A DNA stretch of 64,000 nucleotides from an uncultured Prevotella sp. GTDB taxonomy: Bacteria; Bacteroidota; Bacteroidia; Bacteroidales; Bacteroidaceae. Of the stretch, positions 8,478 to 17,533 are shown piece after piece (within the stretch, counting starts at the first letter, position 1; every line of letters begins with the position of its first letter). The notes under the pieces were generated by a model that was not told the DNA's origin, made no database searches, and was given only the letters and a program-made list of their open reading frames with translations. A program made the position numbers and the translations under genes. The DNA is taken from contig CAMOGW010000011.1 in assembly GCA_946614435.1 (NCBI GenBank), positions 1 to 64,000 of the forward strand. The letters are read 5' to 3'.

Positions 8478-9675
8478 TTCTTACTAAACAGACTGAAATC
8501 AAGGTGACTACGGAAAGTGACAAGGTGGTGATGAAAAAACTATTATACCCCATCTGCACCTGAAGCAGCCCCGACAGTGCACAGGCCGCCATCATGGATA
8601 CTGCCATCAGAGACTTGGCCAGTTTCTTATTTGGCAAAGAAGTCTGATAAGCCAGATATGCCGACAGTCCCAGCCCATAGGCCAGCTGTTCTATGAGCAC
8701 GCTAAGGCTCACCAACCACATTTCGGATGGCTGCCAATAGCTCAACAACGTATAAACGATGCTGGGAAGAGCCAACACCACGCCCATCGGCACCAACAAC
8801 GGCCCTACCCCAAGCCTACGAACCAACTTGTTGCCTGCCACCACACCGATGGTGACACCCAACACGCCCACCGTTCCCATCACGAAGCCGAACTCTTGAG
8901 GGGAGAACCCTAAGCCGCCACTGCTCCGATTCTCGACAAGGAACAGGACGGCCATTTTTCCCTGCATGATGGCTGCAAAGAGAAAGGTGAGGAGGAACAT
9001 GACTGAGGCAGCGGGCAGACGATGGCCCGTCACGCTCTCCAATGCCGCTTCATCCTGATGCAGCTGCAAGCCTCGGGGCCTCAGACGACTCAGACACATC
9101 AAATGCCAAAAGAACAGTAAGAGGAAGATAAGGGCCACGCAGTAAGTCGTGTAGCGCCAGGAGAACACTTGCGCATTGCGATAGACCACCTGCAGGTTTC
9201 CTACCAGCATCACCAGTACGCCCAACCCTACGACATCAGCCAGCTTACGCGACAGTTCCCTGACAGTCCTGTAAGTCGCTGAATCCTCCTTACCCACCGC
9301 CACCTTATAGAATGTATCTACAGCCACGTTATGCACCGAAGTGAGACATGCGATGAGCAGCAACAGGACGAGTGTCATCCACAACGAGGAGAGGACAAAA
9401 GCCAGCACCGTGAAAGCCATGACGAGCAACAGCTCTGTCAAGAGAATGATTCGCTGGCTGTTGCGCTGCCAATCGACGAGCGGCTTCCACTTATATTTCA
9501 GCACCCAAGGCAAATAGCAAAGTGCTACGCAGGCGGTGGTCTCAGCATTGTCAAGCCCCGTCTGCCGCAGCATGAGAAGCGACACGAAGAACACAATGAC
9601 ATAGAGTAGTCCCTTTGCAAAATACAAAGTGGGCAACCACCTCAATGTGCTCATCTGTTCGCTATTGTGCTTCAT
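8449..9675 (-). CDS. MFS transporter, AmpG-like
   Basis: The 408-residue protein has about twelve hydrophobic segments and an N-terminal LRWLPTLYFAKGLLYVIVFF typical of AmpG/PAT-type major facilitator proteins. AmpG proteins import anhydromuropeptides released from the cell wall. It starts three bases after a second, similar transporter and belongs to the same operon as a SpoIID-containing protein, which points to cell wall turnover. The substrate is inferred from context only, and the presence of two paralogues side by side means one may take a different ligand. Confidence 0.75.
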   Translation of the reverse strand: MKHNSEQMSTLRWLPTLYFAKGLLYVIVFFVSLLMLRQTGLDNAETTACVALCYLPWVLKYKWKPLVDWQRNSQRIILLTELLLVMAFTVLAFVLSSLWMTLVLLLLIACLTSVHNVAVDTFYKVAVGKEDSATYRTVRELSRKLADVVGLGVLVMLVGNLQVVYRNAQVFSWRYTTYCVALIFLLLFFWHLMCLSRLRPRGLQLHQDEAALESVTGHRLPAASVMFLLTFLFAAIMQGKMAVLFLVENRSSGGLGFSPQEFGFVMGTVGVLGVTIGVVAGNKLVRRLGVGPLLVPMGVVLALPSIVYTLLSYWQPSEMWLVSLSVLIEQLAYGLGLSAYLAYQTSLPNKKLAKSLMAVSMMAACALSGLLQVQMGYNSFFITTLSLSVVTLISVCLVRKYSGSESFV

Positions 9676-9678
9676 TGC

Positions 9679-10953
9679 TTACGATTTCTTTTTACCAAAC
9701 TCTGGGTCAATCTTCAGGAAGGCGCAGACCACGTAGGTTGCCAGACAGCAGACAATGGTCCAGACGAAGAAGTGCTGATAGCCGAGTGTCTCCTGCAGCC
9801 ATCCTGCAACCATACCCGGCAACATCATGCCAAGGGCCATGATACCCGTACAGATGGCATAGTGTGCCGTCTTATGCTCGCCTTCGGAGAAATAGATAAG
9901 ATAGAGCATATAGGCTGTGAAGCCGAAGCCATAGCCGAATTGCTCAACAAAGATGCAGACATTGACCACTGTGAGCCCTGCGGGCTGCACGTAGCTCAGA
10001 TACACATACACCAAGTCGGGCAAGGTGATGGCAAGCGCCATAGGCCACAACCACTTGCGAAGTCCGCCCTGAGCCACCGCAAAACCGCCCAGAATACCGC
10101 CCACGGTGAGTCCGATGATGCCAACTGTTCCATAGACGAAGCCCACTTCACTGGTTGTCAGTCCCAGTCCGCCCTTCTCCAACGGGTCGAGCAGGAAGGG
10201 ATTGATGAGTTTCACCAGTTGCGCCTCTGGCAGACGGTAAAGCAGCATAAAGAGGATGGCCACGCCCGCGTTTTTCTTCGTGAAGAATGACTCGAAGGTT
10301 CTCACGAACTCTCGCACGATGGTCTTGGGCGAGACGTTGCTCACGGGCTTGTCACTCACGGGGCGAGGCAGAACATACTGATGATAGAGCGATGCCAGCA
10401 GGAAGAAGGCCGACAGCACTCCGAACACCACCATCCATGCCAACGGAATGTTGTCGGTCTGTGTTTCCAACCATCCTGCCAGTATCACCAGCAATCCCTG
10501 TCCTGCCACATTGGCAATACGATAGAAGGTGCTGCGTATTCCCACATAAAATGACTGTTCGTGGTCGTCGAGTGCGTGCATATAGAAGCCGTCGGCTGCT
10601 ATATCGTGCGTAGCCGACGTGAATGCCACAAGCCAGAAGGCAGCAAGCGACAGCTGAAAGAAAAATGTTGTGGGCAGTGAGAACGCGATGCAAGCAAAGG
10701 CGATGGCGATGATGAACTGCATCGTCACCGTCCACCAGCGCTTGGTCTTCACCAAGTCAACGAAGGGGCTCCAAAACGGCTTGATGACCCAAGGCAGATA
10801 GAGCCAACCTGTGTAAAGGGCAATATCGGTATTCGATATGCCCAGACGTTTATACAAGATAACAGATATGGTCATCACTGCCACATAGGGCAGTCCTTCG
10901 GCCATATAGAGTGAAGGAATCCAGAACCAAGGATGTTTACGTTTGCTATTCAT
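9679..10953 (-). CDS. MFS transporter, AmpG-like
   Basis: This 424-residue transporter begins with a basic segment and the family pattern WIPSLYMAEGLPYVAVM, and has about twelve predicted membrane spans. It shares the same start pattern (LPxLYxAxGLxY) and gene size with the next gene, so the two are probably tandem paralogues. It lies 30 bases after the glycosyltransferase/SpoIID gene. AmpG-type muropeptide import is the most likely role; the family alone does not settle the substrate. Confidence 0.78.
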   Translation of the reverse strand: MNSKRKHPWFWIPSLYMAEGLPYVAVMTISVILYKRLGISNTDIALYTGWLYLPWVIKPFWSPFVDLVKTKRWWTVTMQFIIAIAFACIAFSLPTTFFFQLSLAAFWLVAFTSATHDIAADGFYMHALDDHEQSFYVGIRSTFYRIANVAGQGLLVILAGWLETQTDNIPLAWMVVFGVLSAFFLLASLYHQYVLPRPVSDKPVSNVSPKTIVREFVRTFESFFTKKNAGVAILFMLLYRLPEAQLVKLINPFLLDPLEKGGLGLTTSEVGFVYGTVGIIGLTVGGILGGFAVAQGGLRKWLWPMALAITLPDLVYVYLSYVQPAGLTVVNVCIFVEQFGYGFGFTAYMLYLIYFSEGEHKTAHYAICTGIMALGMMLPGMVAGWLQETLGYQHFFVWTIVCCLATYVVCAFLKIDPEFGKKKS

Positions 10954-10983
10954 TATTATGAAATTACTAATGTGTTTATTTAC

Positions 10984-13900
10984 TTATTTATAGAGCTTCA
11001 TAATCTTTGCTCCCCGATAATAGTAGAGCAAGATGTCGTCGTACTTATAGCCGCGCTCGCCCATCACGGCTGCACCGATCTGGCAAAGTCCTACGCCGTG
11101 TCCCCAACCTCTTCCGTTGAGTACGAACAGACCGTTCTTCTTCTCTACGTCGAAGGCCGAACTATACAGATGGGTCTCACTAAGTACACGCCTGATTTCC
11201 AGTTCTTTACCAATGATGAACGAGCGCTTTGAACCGACAATCTTCAGTCGCCAGATACGACCGCTCTTGCCACGGTCCAGCGGAACGAGGTCTATGATGT
11301 CGCCAAGGTCCATCTTCAGTTTCCTATTCACGAGCTCGGTGAGCGTGGCCTGATCGTACTCCACCTTCCAGTTGTAGAAGTCGGGGGTCTCTTGGTCATA
11401 GTCATTCAGCACCTGTCGCAGGATCTTTGCATCATTGGTGTGACAGAAAGGATCGTCAATGGAGACAAGATAGGGCTTGGGCGTGTCTTCCCAACAATAT
11501 TGGAACTCCTCGGTCTTGCCGCCACAACATTTCGAAAAGCGTGCATCGCATAATTCATCGCCAAACATCAGCACCTGTCCGCGCGTGGCTTCTATCGCAT
11601 CTGCTATCGTCTTGCTCGTAGCACGGGTGATGCCTTGGTAGCGCTGACAATGGTCGTCGGCACATACATCAAACAGCGTGTGGTCCTCACGGTCGTACCA
11701 GCGAATGAGTTCGTCTTCCTTTCTCACAAACGAGAAGAAGCCGTCGGTTCTCTTCTTCCCACTCTGCTCGCGTTTCCGTTTCTGTGACAGGAGCCACGAA
11801 CGCGAAATGACTGCATGGGCTTTCAGCAACTCGAGCGAGGAAGTAGCACTCATTTCACTTGATATGACACTCTCCAGATATTGCTCTGTGGGCAGTTCGT
11901 TGATGGCTACGATATTGTCGGCATCTACCACCAGTCGGAGCGCACCTCTGAATTCCTGTGTCTCCTGCCGCTCCCAGTGGAAGTTGACACCAATCGTTAC
12001 GTCACAGAGCGAGAACGAGGCATTCGCGCCTTGCGGTGTAAAAAGCAGTTCGCGATACTGCTGTCCATGCCAGAGTATGCCGCCTTCCGACAGTTTCACC
12101 TCCTGTTCGCCCTCGATGGTCTCGCCTTTGGCCATATAGGGCGTGTTGAGTGAGAAGCGCAGGCACTGTCTGCTCAGTATTCCCACCGCTACGACGGGTT
12201 CCTTGCGCTCAGCCGTCTCTTGACGAACGTCGAGCGATACTTCCTTCAACCGTTCCTTCAACTGGGTGAAAGCTACTTCAGAGAGCGCACACTCCCGCAA
12301 GATAGCCACCGCCTTCTCGGATGTTATCTTCTCGAAATCCTCACCTCTTGGGGTGATGATGAGGCCGGCCATATCAAGCGACCCCGGACTGACCGTCATC
12401 TGCTCGTCGCCTGTAGCCTGATAACAGGCAGGGCGGTGTTTCTCACGGGGAAACACTACGGTCACGAGTTCTCCATTCGGCTGAGATTCGCCTCCCGTCA
12501 GCTCATACTGCCGCCAACACACTACGTTCATCATCGGCTCTATCTCGTCGTCAGCCTTCTGCAGCTTGCCATAGAGCACGTTAAACATCCGGGCGGCCAT
12601 TTTCTCCGTCTTGCTGCGAATGACCAAAGCAGGACACACATAATCCTCAATGGATGCAATCTCAGTTTCGTCATCGAGCTTCAACAGTGTCTGCATGCTG
12701 CGGCTCAATCGCTGCCAGTCGCGCTGCAAGGGGAGCATTGACGCGCCATCGGGCCCTTGCGTCACGCCAGCTTGCAGGTGAGCGTGGTCTGGTGCCGAGG
12801 CTCCGCACTTCGGACCGTTGTAGAACACCGTCAGGTCGGGGTATCTGCACAACAGCTTCAGCATTTCGTCGAACATGGGCTGAATGGCCTGCGGCCTGTG
12901 TTGCAACACGGGTATGGTGAAGTGCATTGGGAGTATGGGGAAGGGATTGACGAGCAACTCAAACCGACCGTCGAGCACCCGCTTCATTTGTAGCTCAGGG
13001 CGATTCGCTCCACAGAGGAAACAAGGTCTTTCCATGATGGCCTCTTTCGACATCTTTGCACCCGTTGAGACCATGCGAGCTGGATTGTACTGCACACGCA
13101 ATGGGGTCGAATCGGTTGTCAGCTCTCGCGTCTTCACTCCAGTCAGGTATCGGTATCTTTCGCGCACTTCGTCCCACGTGCGTAGCTGTCGGTCGAAGAA
13201 GCGGTTGAGCGATCCCATCTCCCCCCACTCCACCTTTCTCTCGGCTTCCGGGTCGGTTGTCCGTTCCTTTCTGCGCATGTTACGATGCTGTCGCGCCTTG
13301 ATTTCCAACGTGCGCAGCTGGTCTTTATATAAATTGTTCGCGTTGATGCGGTCTATGCTCAGTGCGGCATCGCTGTTGCCCCCCCATCGGCGACACAGGT
13401 ACAGCTCGTCGTAGATGCGCCCTATACGGTAGAAGCGCGAGAAGTAAAGCCCCATCGCATAGTCCTCGCCATAGGATGTGTTGGGCAGTTGCACCTGACG
13501 GAGCAGTGGCGTGAAGAAAGCACGCGGCGCCCCCAGTCCGTTGATGCGCAGGGCGTTGTTCGGTCCGTTCTCGTCGGTCCATTCCTTATGTGCAATCAGT
13601 CCGGGAGGCAGCGTGTTCAGCTCAAAATCGCACATGCGATACGAACCGATGACCATAGCCGCCTGTTGCTTATGGAAAGCATCGACAATCGTCTGCAGCG
13701 TATTTTCCGACGAGTACAGATCGTCGGAATCCAACTGCACGGCAAAACGACCGCATCGACTGTCATTCACAGCCTCGTTCCAGCAGCCGCCTATGCCTAA
13801 GTCGCTACGCTCCGGAATGATATGGACCAAAGCCTCGCCATATTCTTTCTTCAGTTCGCGCAGAATGTCGGTTGTTCCATCAGTAGAATGATTATCTACC

Positions 13901-14751
13901 ACCATTATATTATAGTCGAACGTAGCTTTCTGTGAAAGCGCACTCTTCACGGCATCGCGGATGGTCTTGGCACGATTATAAACGGGAATGATGACTGAAG
14001 CCTCACGCTCGAACTGCTGCTCACTGAAATCAATAGAGCGATAGCGCGAAGTATCGACCAGCGCCCCTATTTCGCGCAAATGATTGGTTGCCACCTTTTC
14101 CATCTCCACTTGCAAGTCACGGTTGGCTGGGTTCACGTAGTCGAACTGTTTCACGCCACTGGCTCTCACATCGCGCTCCTCTTCTGTATAAAGCAGTTCG
14201 TTCAGGTGAACAAGCTCACCTTCACGACTCAGGAACAGGCGCAAGTCGTAAAGCCCGGCGAAAGAGAGTGAAGCGGTTCCCGCCTGTGCAGCCCACTTTT
14301 TCATAAGCGAGGTACGTATGAGGAGCAGCGAACCGAAGTCGAAGTCGTCGCGCACACTGCCCAACTGGTAGCCGATAGCAGGATGTTTCTCTGTGAGCAC
14401 CTTGCCGTCAACGGTCTTGCGTTCATAGTGGTCGGCATATACCATTGCAGCGGCTGCATCGGTAGCCACACGTGTCATGCGCTCCAGTGCTCCTTCACCT
14501 AACAGGAGTGGGGTCGCCTTTGTAATCAGTAGTACATAGTCAGCCGTAGCCAGCTCAGCCATTTGCCTGAGTGTAGAAGCTGCAGTCAACCGATTCTCCA
14601 AGACTAAAGTGTTCCATTTACAATAATGTTGCGCAGTTTCCATCAACAGATAGATACTGCGCAACATTGTACTCTTGGCAAACTGTTCAGCTGTAGCTTC
14701 TGCTACAGCCATATCATCACAGGGGATGAATATATCAACAGATTTTCTCAT
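10984..14751 (-). CDS. Multidomain protein: degenerate GT, GT2 glycosyltransferase, DUF4922 (HIT/GalT-like) and SpoIID/LytB
   Basis: This 1255-residue protein joins enzymes usually encoded apart. Residues 1-200 look like a worn glycosyltransferase fold. Residues 251-460 are a GT2 domain ([10 protein letters not shown], nucleotide/metal motif LDSDD near 341). Residues about 550-830 match DUF4922, with a CFLCG pair at 577-580 and the nucleotidyl-transfer-like motif DHAHLQ near 655-660. Residues about 930-1245 are SpoIID/LytB ([47 protein letters not shown]). SpoIID proteins cut glycan strands stripped of stem peptides. No signal peptide is visible at the N terminus, which is at odds with SpoIID's usual outside location. 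The two AmpG-like genes follow in the operon. Confidence 0.85.
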   Translation of the reverse strand: MRKSVDIFIPCDDMAVAEATAEQFAKSTMLRSIYLLMETAQHYCKWNTLVLENRLTAASTLRQMAELATADYVLLITKATPLLLGEGALERMTRVATDAAAAMVYADHYERKTVDGKVLTEKHPAIGYQLGSVRDDFDFGSLLLIRTSLMKKWAAQAGTASLSFAGLYDLRLFLSREGELVHLNELLYTEEERDVRASGVKQFDYVNPANRDLQVEMEKVATNHLREIGALVDTSRYRSIDFSEQQFEREASVIIPVYNRAKTIRDAVKSALSQKATFDYNIMVVDNHSTDGTTDILRELKKEYGEALVHIIPERSDLGIGGCWNEAVNDSRCGRFAVQLDSDDLYSSENTLQTIVDAFHKQQAAMVIGSYRMCDFELNTLPPGLIAHKEWTDENGPNNALRINGLGAPRAFFTPLLRQVQLPNTSYGEDYAMGLYFSRFYRIGRIYDELYLCRRWGGNSDAALSIDRINANNLYKDQLRTLEIKARQHRNMRRKERTTDPEAERKVEWGEMGSLNRFFDRQLRTWDEVRERYRYLTGVKTRELTTDSTPLRVQYNPARMVSTGAKMSKEAIMERPCFLCGANRPELQMKRVLDGRFELLVNPFPILPMHFTIPVLQHRPQAIQPMFDEMLKLLCRYPDLTVFYNGPKCGASAPDHAHLQAGVTQGPDGASMLPLQRDWQRLSRSMQTLLKLDDETEIASIEDYVCPALVIRSKTEKMAARMFNVLYGKLQKADDEIEPMMNVVCWRQYELTGGESQPNGELVTVVFPREKHRPACYQATGDEQMTVSPGSLDMAGLIITPRGEDFEKITSEKAVAILRECALSEVAFTQLKERLKEVSLDVRQETAERKEPVVAVGILSRQCLRFSLNTPYMAKGETIEGEQEVKLSEGGILWHGQQYRELLFTPQGANASFSLCDVTIGVNFHWERQETQEFRGALRLVVDADNIVAINELPTEQYLESVISSEMSATSSLELLKAHAVISRSWLLSQKRKREQSGKKRTDGFFSFVRKEDELIRWYDREDHTLFDVCADDHCQRYQGITRATSKTIADAIEATRGQVLMFGDELCDARFSKCCGGKTEEFQYCWEDTPKPYLVSIDDPFCHTNDAKILRQVLNDYDQETPDFYNWKVEYDQATLTELVNRKLKMDLGDIIDLVPLDRGKSGRIWRLKIVGSKRSFIIGKELEIRRVLSETHLYSSAFDVEKKNGLFVLNGRGWGHGVGLCQIGAAVMGERGYKYDDILLYYYRGAKIMKLYK

Positions 14752-14834
14752 TCGAACTAAAATGCTAATTTTTCTGCAAAATTAAACAAAATAATTCGAA
14801 TTAAAGGCTTGTTCACCTTATAATTAATATTAAT

Positions 14835-15494
14835 TTAGCCATTACGCATTTGTTCCAGCAGGCTCCGCTGCCGCTCAGAGAGCTGTGTGGGCAGCGTCAC
14901 GTTGAAAGTCAGAATCAGATCAGAGCCTCCATTTCCCTTTCCGCGCAGCCTCACCTTCGAGCCAGGCTGAGTGCCGGGTTTCACCTTCAATCTCAGTTTC
15001 TGTGAGCCTAGTGACAGCACTACATCGCCACCCAACAAGGCGGTGTACATATCAATATTGACCGATGCCTGTGTGTCCTGTGGTGCGCTCTGCTGCCAGC
15101 CTGTACTTTGACCAGCACCTCTGCCGTGCATTCCGCCGAACAGGTTCTCAAAGAACGAGCTGAAGCCGCTGCCTCCTTTGAAACTACTGAAATCGAAACC
15201 TTCGAACGGAGAGCCTTCCCCCTGTCCGAAACCGCTAAAGCCACCCTGACCGCCTCCGAACGCATCGGCCTGTCGCCACTGTTCGCCATACTGATCATAC
15301 TTGCGCCGCTTTTCGGGATCGTTCAGTACGTCGTAGGCTTCATTAAGCGCCTGAAACTTAGCCTTCGCTTTAGGGTCATCAGGATGCAAGTCGGGATGAA
15401 ATTGCTTAGCCCTTTTCAGATAAGCTTTCTTTACATCCTTCTGCGCAATGTTCTTATCTACGCCTAAAATTTTGTAATAGTCAACAAATGCCAT
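14835..15494 (-). CDS. DnaJ-domain protein (short CbpA-like)
   Basis: Residues 5-67 form a J-domain with the HPD motif ([11 protein letters not shown]), which stimulates the ATPase of DnaK. A Gly/Phe-rich stretch (about 75-140) and a C-terminal beta-rich peptide-binding piece follow (about 145-215). There is no cysteine-rich zinc domain. At 219 residues it is much shorter than CbpA (about 300), apparently with only one C-terminal beta domain. A strong Shine-Dalgarno sequence (AAGGAG, about 11 bases ahead) supports this start, which is unusual in this phylum. It is divergent from rplU. Confidence 0.85.
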   Translation of the reverse strand: MAFVDYYKILGVDKNIAQKDVKKAYLKRAKQFHPDLHPDDPKAKAKFQALNEAYDVLNDPEKRRKYDQYGEQWRQADAFGGGQGGFSGFGQGEGSPFEGFDFSSFKGGSGFSSFFENLFGGMHGRGAGQSTGWQQSAPQDTQASVNIDMYTALLGGDVVLSLGSQKLRLKVKPGTQPGSKVRLRGKGNGGSDLILTFNVTLPTQLSERQRSLLEQMRNG

Positions 15495-15662
15495 AATCTT
15501 TCGTCTCCTTTCTTTACAGAAGTGACAGCAAAAAACATGCCAATCAAATATATCACGGTTTGAGACAGGTCTTTTGGCGATTTAAGCCGTCTTATTCGTT
15601 AAACTTGGTTAAACATTAAATGCAAAGGCAAAGCACACGCAAAGTATATGAGGAAAAATAAG

Positions 15663-15670
15663 TACCTTTG
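15663..15670 (+). promoter_or_regulatory. rplU-rpmA operon -7 element
   Basis: TACCTTTG matches TAnnTTTG. No clear TTTG lies 19-21 bases upstream. It places the transcript start near 15677 with a leader of about 80 bases that includes the stem described at 15684-15731. Confidence 0.55.
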
Positions 15671-15683
15671 CAGCCCGAAAGAG

Positions 15684-15731
15684 TCCGTGGAGGCTGGGTG
15701 AAGTGTGTACGGACGTACACCGCCTTACGGA
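15684..15731 (+). promoter_or_regulatory. Structured 5' leader of rplU, probable autoregulatory element
   Basis: Nested complementary segments can form a three-part stem: TCCGT (15684-15688) with ACGGA (15727-15731), AGGC (15691-15694) with GCCT (15722-15725), and GTGTAC (15705-15710) with GTACAC (15715-15720) around a GGAC loop. It lies between promoter and start codon of L21-L27, where ribosomal-protein leaders that bind their own product are common. I cannot assign it to a named RNA family. Confidence 0.5.
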
Positions 15732-15759
15732 AAAACCCCTAAAATACAAACAAAAAACA

Positions 15760-16077
15760 ATGTACGCAATTGTAGAAATTCAGGGTCAGCAGTTCAAGGC
15801 TGAGGAGGGCAAGAAGCTCTTCGTTCACCACATGAAAGACGTGGAGGAAGGCAAGACTGTTGAATTTGACAAAGTGCTGCTCGTAGATGCCGACGGCGCT
15901 GTCAAGGTTGGCGCACCCACCGTAGATGGTGCAAAAGTAGTAGTAGAAGTAGTGAAACCGCTGGTGAAGGGCGAGAAAGTAATCGTCTTCAAGATGAAGC
16001 GCCGCAAGGACTACCGCAAACGCAACGGTCATCGCGAGCAGTTCACTCAGGTAGAAGTTAAACAGGTAATCGCTTAA
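15760..16077 (+). CDS. rplU: 50S ribosomal protein L21
   Basis: The 105-residue protein starts [19 protein letters not shown], the conserved L21 start, and ends with the [13 protein letters not shown] signature and [10 protein letters not shown] longer in-frame start at 15703 would add 19 residues encoded by the structured leader and is rejected. It is a 23S rRNA-binding protein of the large subunit, cotranscribed with rpmA 19 bases downstream. Confidence 0.98.
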   Translation: MYAIVEIQGQQFKAEEGKKLFVHHMKDVEEGKTVEFDKVLLVDADGAVKVGAPTVDGAKVVVEVVKPLVKGEKVIVFKMKRRKDYRKRNGHREQFTQVEVKQVIA

Positions 16078-16096
16078 ACGCAAGGAGGAACAAGAA

Positions 16097-16360
16097 ATGG
16101 CACATAAAAAAGGTGTAGGTAGTTCTAAGAACGGCCGCGAGAGTGCAGCACAGCGACTCGGCGTGAAAATCTGGGGTGGCCAGAAAGTGCAGGCAGGCAA
16201 CATCATCGTTCGCCAGCGCGGTACGCATCACAACCCCGGCAACGGTGTAGGTATTGGTAAGGACGACACGCTCTATGCCCTCATTGATGGCACAGTGAAT
16301 TTCCACAAGGGAAAGCGCGACAAGAGCGTCGTTTCAGTAATTCCTGAAGCCGAAGCATAA
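16097..16360 (+). CDS. rpmA: 50S ribosomal protein L27
   Basis: The 87-residue protein begins [20 protein letters not shown] and contains [20 protein letters not shown], both typical of L27, whose N-terminal tail reaches the peptidyl-transferase centre. The N terminus begins directly at the mature sequence, so no Firmicutes-type cleaved extension is present. An AAGGAGG sequence just ahead of the ATG is a strong Shine-Dalgarno, unusual for this phylum. A terminator follows 46 bases later. Confidence 0.98.
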   Translation: MAHKKGVGSSKNGRESAAQRLGVKIWGGQKVQAGNIIVRQRGTHHNPGNGVGIGKDDTLYALIDGTVNFHKGKRDKSVVSVIPEAEA

Positions 16361-16406
16361 CAAAAAAAACTTACAAACAAACTTATTCCAAACAAACAAC
16401 AGATAA

Positions 16407-16447
16407 GCCCTGACTCTCCAATCGGAAAGTCAGGGCCTCTGCTTTTT
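16407..16447 (+). terminator. Terminator of rplU-rpmA
   Basis: GCCCTGACT (16407-16415) and AGTCAGGGC (16428-16436) are perfect complements with a 12-base loop, followed by a T-rich tail containing five consecutive T residues (16443-16447). Confidence 0.9.
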
Positions 16448-16460
16448 ATTACTCTTTTTA

Positions 16461-16613
16461 TTACTGCGTCAGCATAAGATAGACGCAGACGATAATGATG
16501 AGCAAAACTATGAAGATGACAGTCTTCATCATGCAACTGGCCACCTTCTTGATGAGAAACACGGCTGCGATGATGGCCCCCAACAGCAGGAGATAATAAA
16601 TGAGATTATCCAT
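16461..16613 (-). CDS. Small two-span membrane protein (50 residues)
   Basis: The ORF starts MDNLIYYLLLLGAIIAAVFL, then a short loop IKKVASCMMK, then TVIFIVLLIIIVCVYLML and ends. Two hydrophobic helices with a positive loop suggest a hairpin in the inner membrane. It starts 10 bases after the stop of the pseudouridine synthase on the same strand, so it is probably the operon's last gene. No family recognised. Confidence 0.55.
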   Translation of the reverse strand: MDNLIYYLLLLGAIIAAVFLIKKVASCMMKTVIFIVLLIIIVCVYLMLTQ

Positions 16614-16623
16614 ACGGTCGTCT

Positions 16624-17523
16624 TTAGTGTTTGAACATCAATCGGAACTGCGTGGGTACAGGTGTCTCAAACTCCATTGGCTCACCCGTGACAGGATGAG
16701 TGAAACACAGCAGCCATGCGTGCAGGCACAGGCGGTGAAGGGGATCGTCGCCGTTGCCGTATTTGGGATCACCACAGACGGGATGTCCCATGTCGGCTGA
16801 GTGGACGCGAATCTGATTCTTTCGGCCTGTCTCCAACTTGAACTCTACAAGCGAGTGGTCGGTGGTGCGATCCAGCACATGGAAATGGGTGATGGCCAGC
16901 TTGCCACCGTTGTCAACGGGCGATGAATAGGTGATGTAGGCTTTGTTGTCCTTCAGCCAGTTCTGAATAGTGCCTTCATCCTGCTCCATCTCGCCGCTCA
17001 CTACCGCCACATAGCGACGGTCATAGACGATGTCGTGCCAGTTGTGCTCCAGTATCTGCTCGGTCTCTATGTCCTTGGCATAGACCATGAGTCCGCTGGT
17101 ATCACGGTCGAGGCGATGCACCACGTGAGCCGTACACTTCTGACGCGACTTCTTGAAGTAGTCGTCGAGCACGCTCTTCACATTGAGCGATGAGTGGCCT
17201 GCCGCCATCGAGAGAATACCAATGTTCTTCTCTACCACAATGAGCCAACGGTCTTCATAGACGATTTTCACGTAGCGGCTCTTGAATCCCATCTGGTTGC
17301 GCTTGGTCTTGCTCACGGCCACCTTCATGCCCGGCTCCAGGGGGAAGTCGAACTGCGATACGGTCTTACCGTTCACCTTGACTCCCCTGCCCTGTAGCGT
17401 GGCCTTGATTTTCGTGCGGCTCTGCTGCACATTCTCCAGAAGGAATGCCAGCAAGCCTTGCGGTGCCTGTACGACATAGTGATCGTAGTCGCCTGCACGA
17501 TTATTTCCTGTGTTGAATCTCAT
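16624..17523 (-). CDS. RluA-family 23S rRNA/tRNA pseudouridine synthase
   Basis: The 299-residue protein has an N-terminal S4-like RNA-binding segment (about 20-80, with VNGKTVSQFDFPLEPG) and the catalytic domain with the signature HRLDRDTSGLMVYAKD, in which the second Asp is the family's nucleophile. The later HQIR-like motif reads GRKNQIRVH, and GDPKYG follows. Family members convert specific uridines to pseudouridine; the exact target (RluA, RluC or RluD type) cannot be set from sequence alone. It follows htpG by 10 bases. Confidence 0.93.
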   Translation of the reverse strand: MRFNTGNNRAGDYDHYVVQAPQGLLAFLLENVQQSRTKIKATLQGRGVKVNGKTVSQFDFPLEPGMKVAVSKTKRNQMGFKSRYVKIVYEDRWLIVVEKNIGILSMAAGHSSLNVKSVLDDYFKKSRQKCTAHVVHRLDRDTSGLMVYAKDIETEQILEHNWHDIVYDRRYVAVVSGEMEQDEGTIQNWLKDNKAYITYSSPVDNGGKLAITHFHVLDRTTDHSLVEFKLETGRKNQIRVHSADMGHPVCGDPKYGNGDDPLHRLCLHAWLLCFTHPVTGEPMEFETPVPTQFRLMFKH

Positions 17524-17533
17524 ATATAACGAT

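Noticed and set aside
15703..15759. In-frame upstream start for rplU
   Set aside because: The 19 extra residues are encoded by the structured leader and do not match L21.
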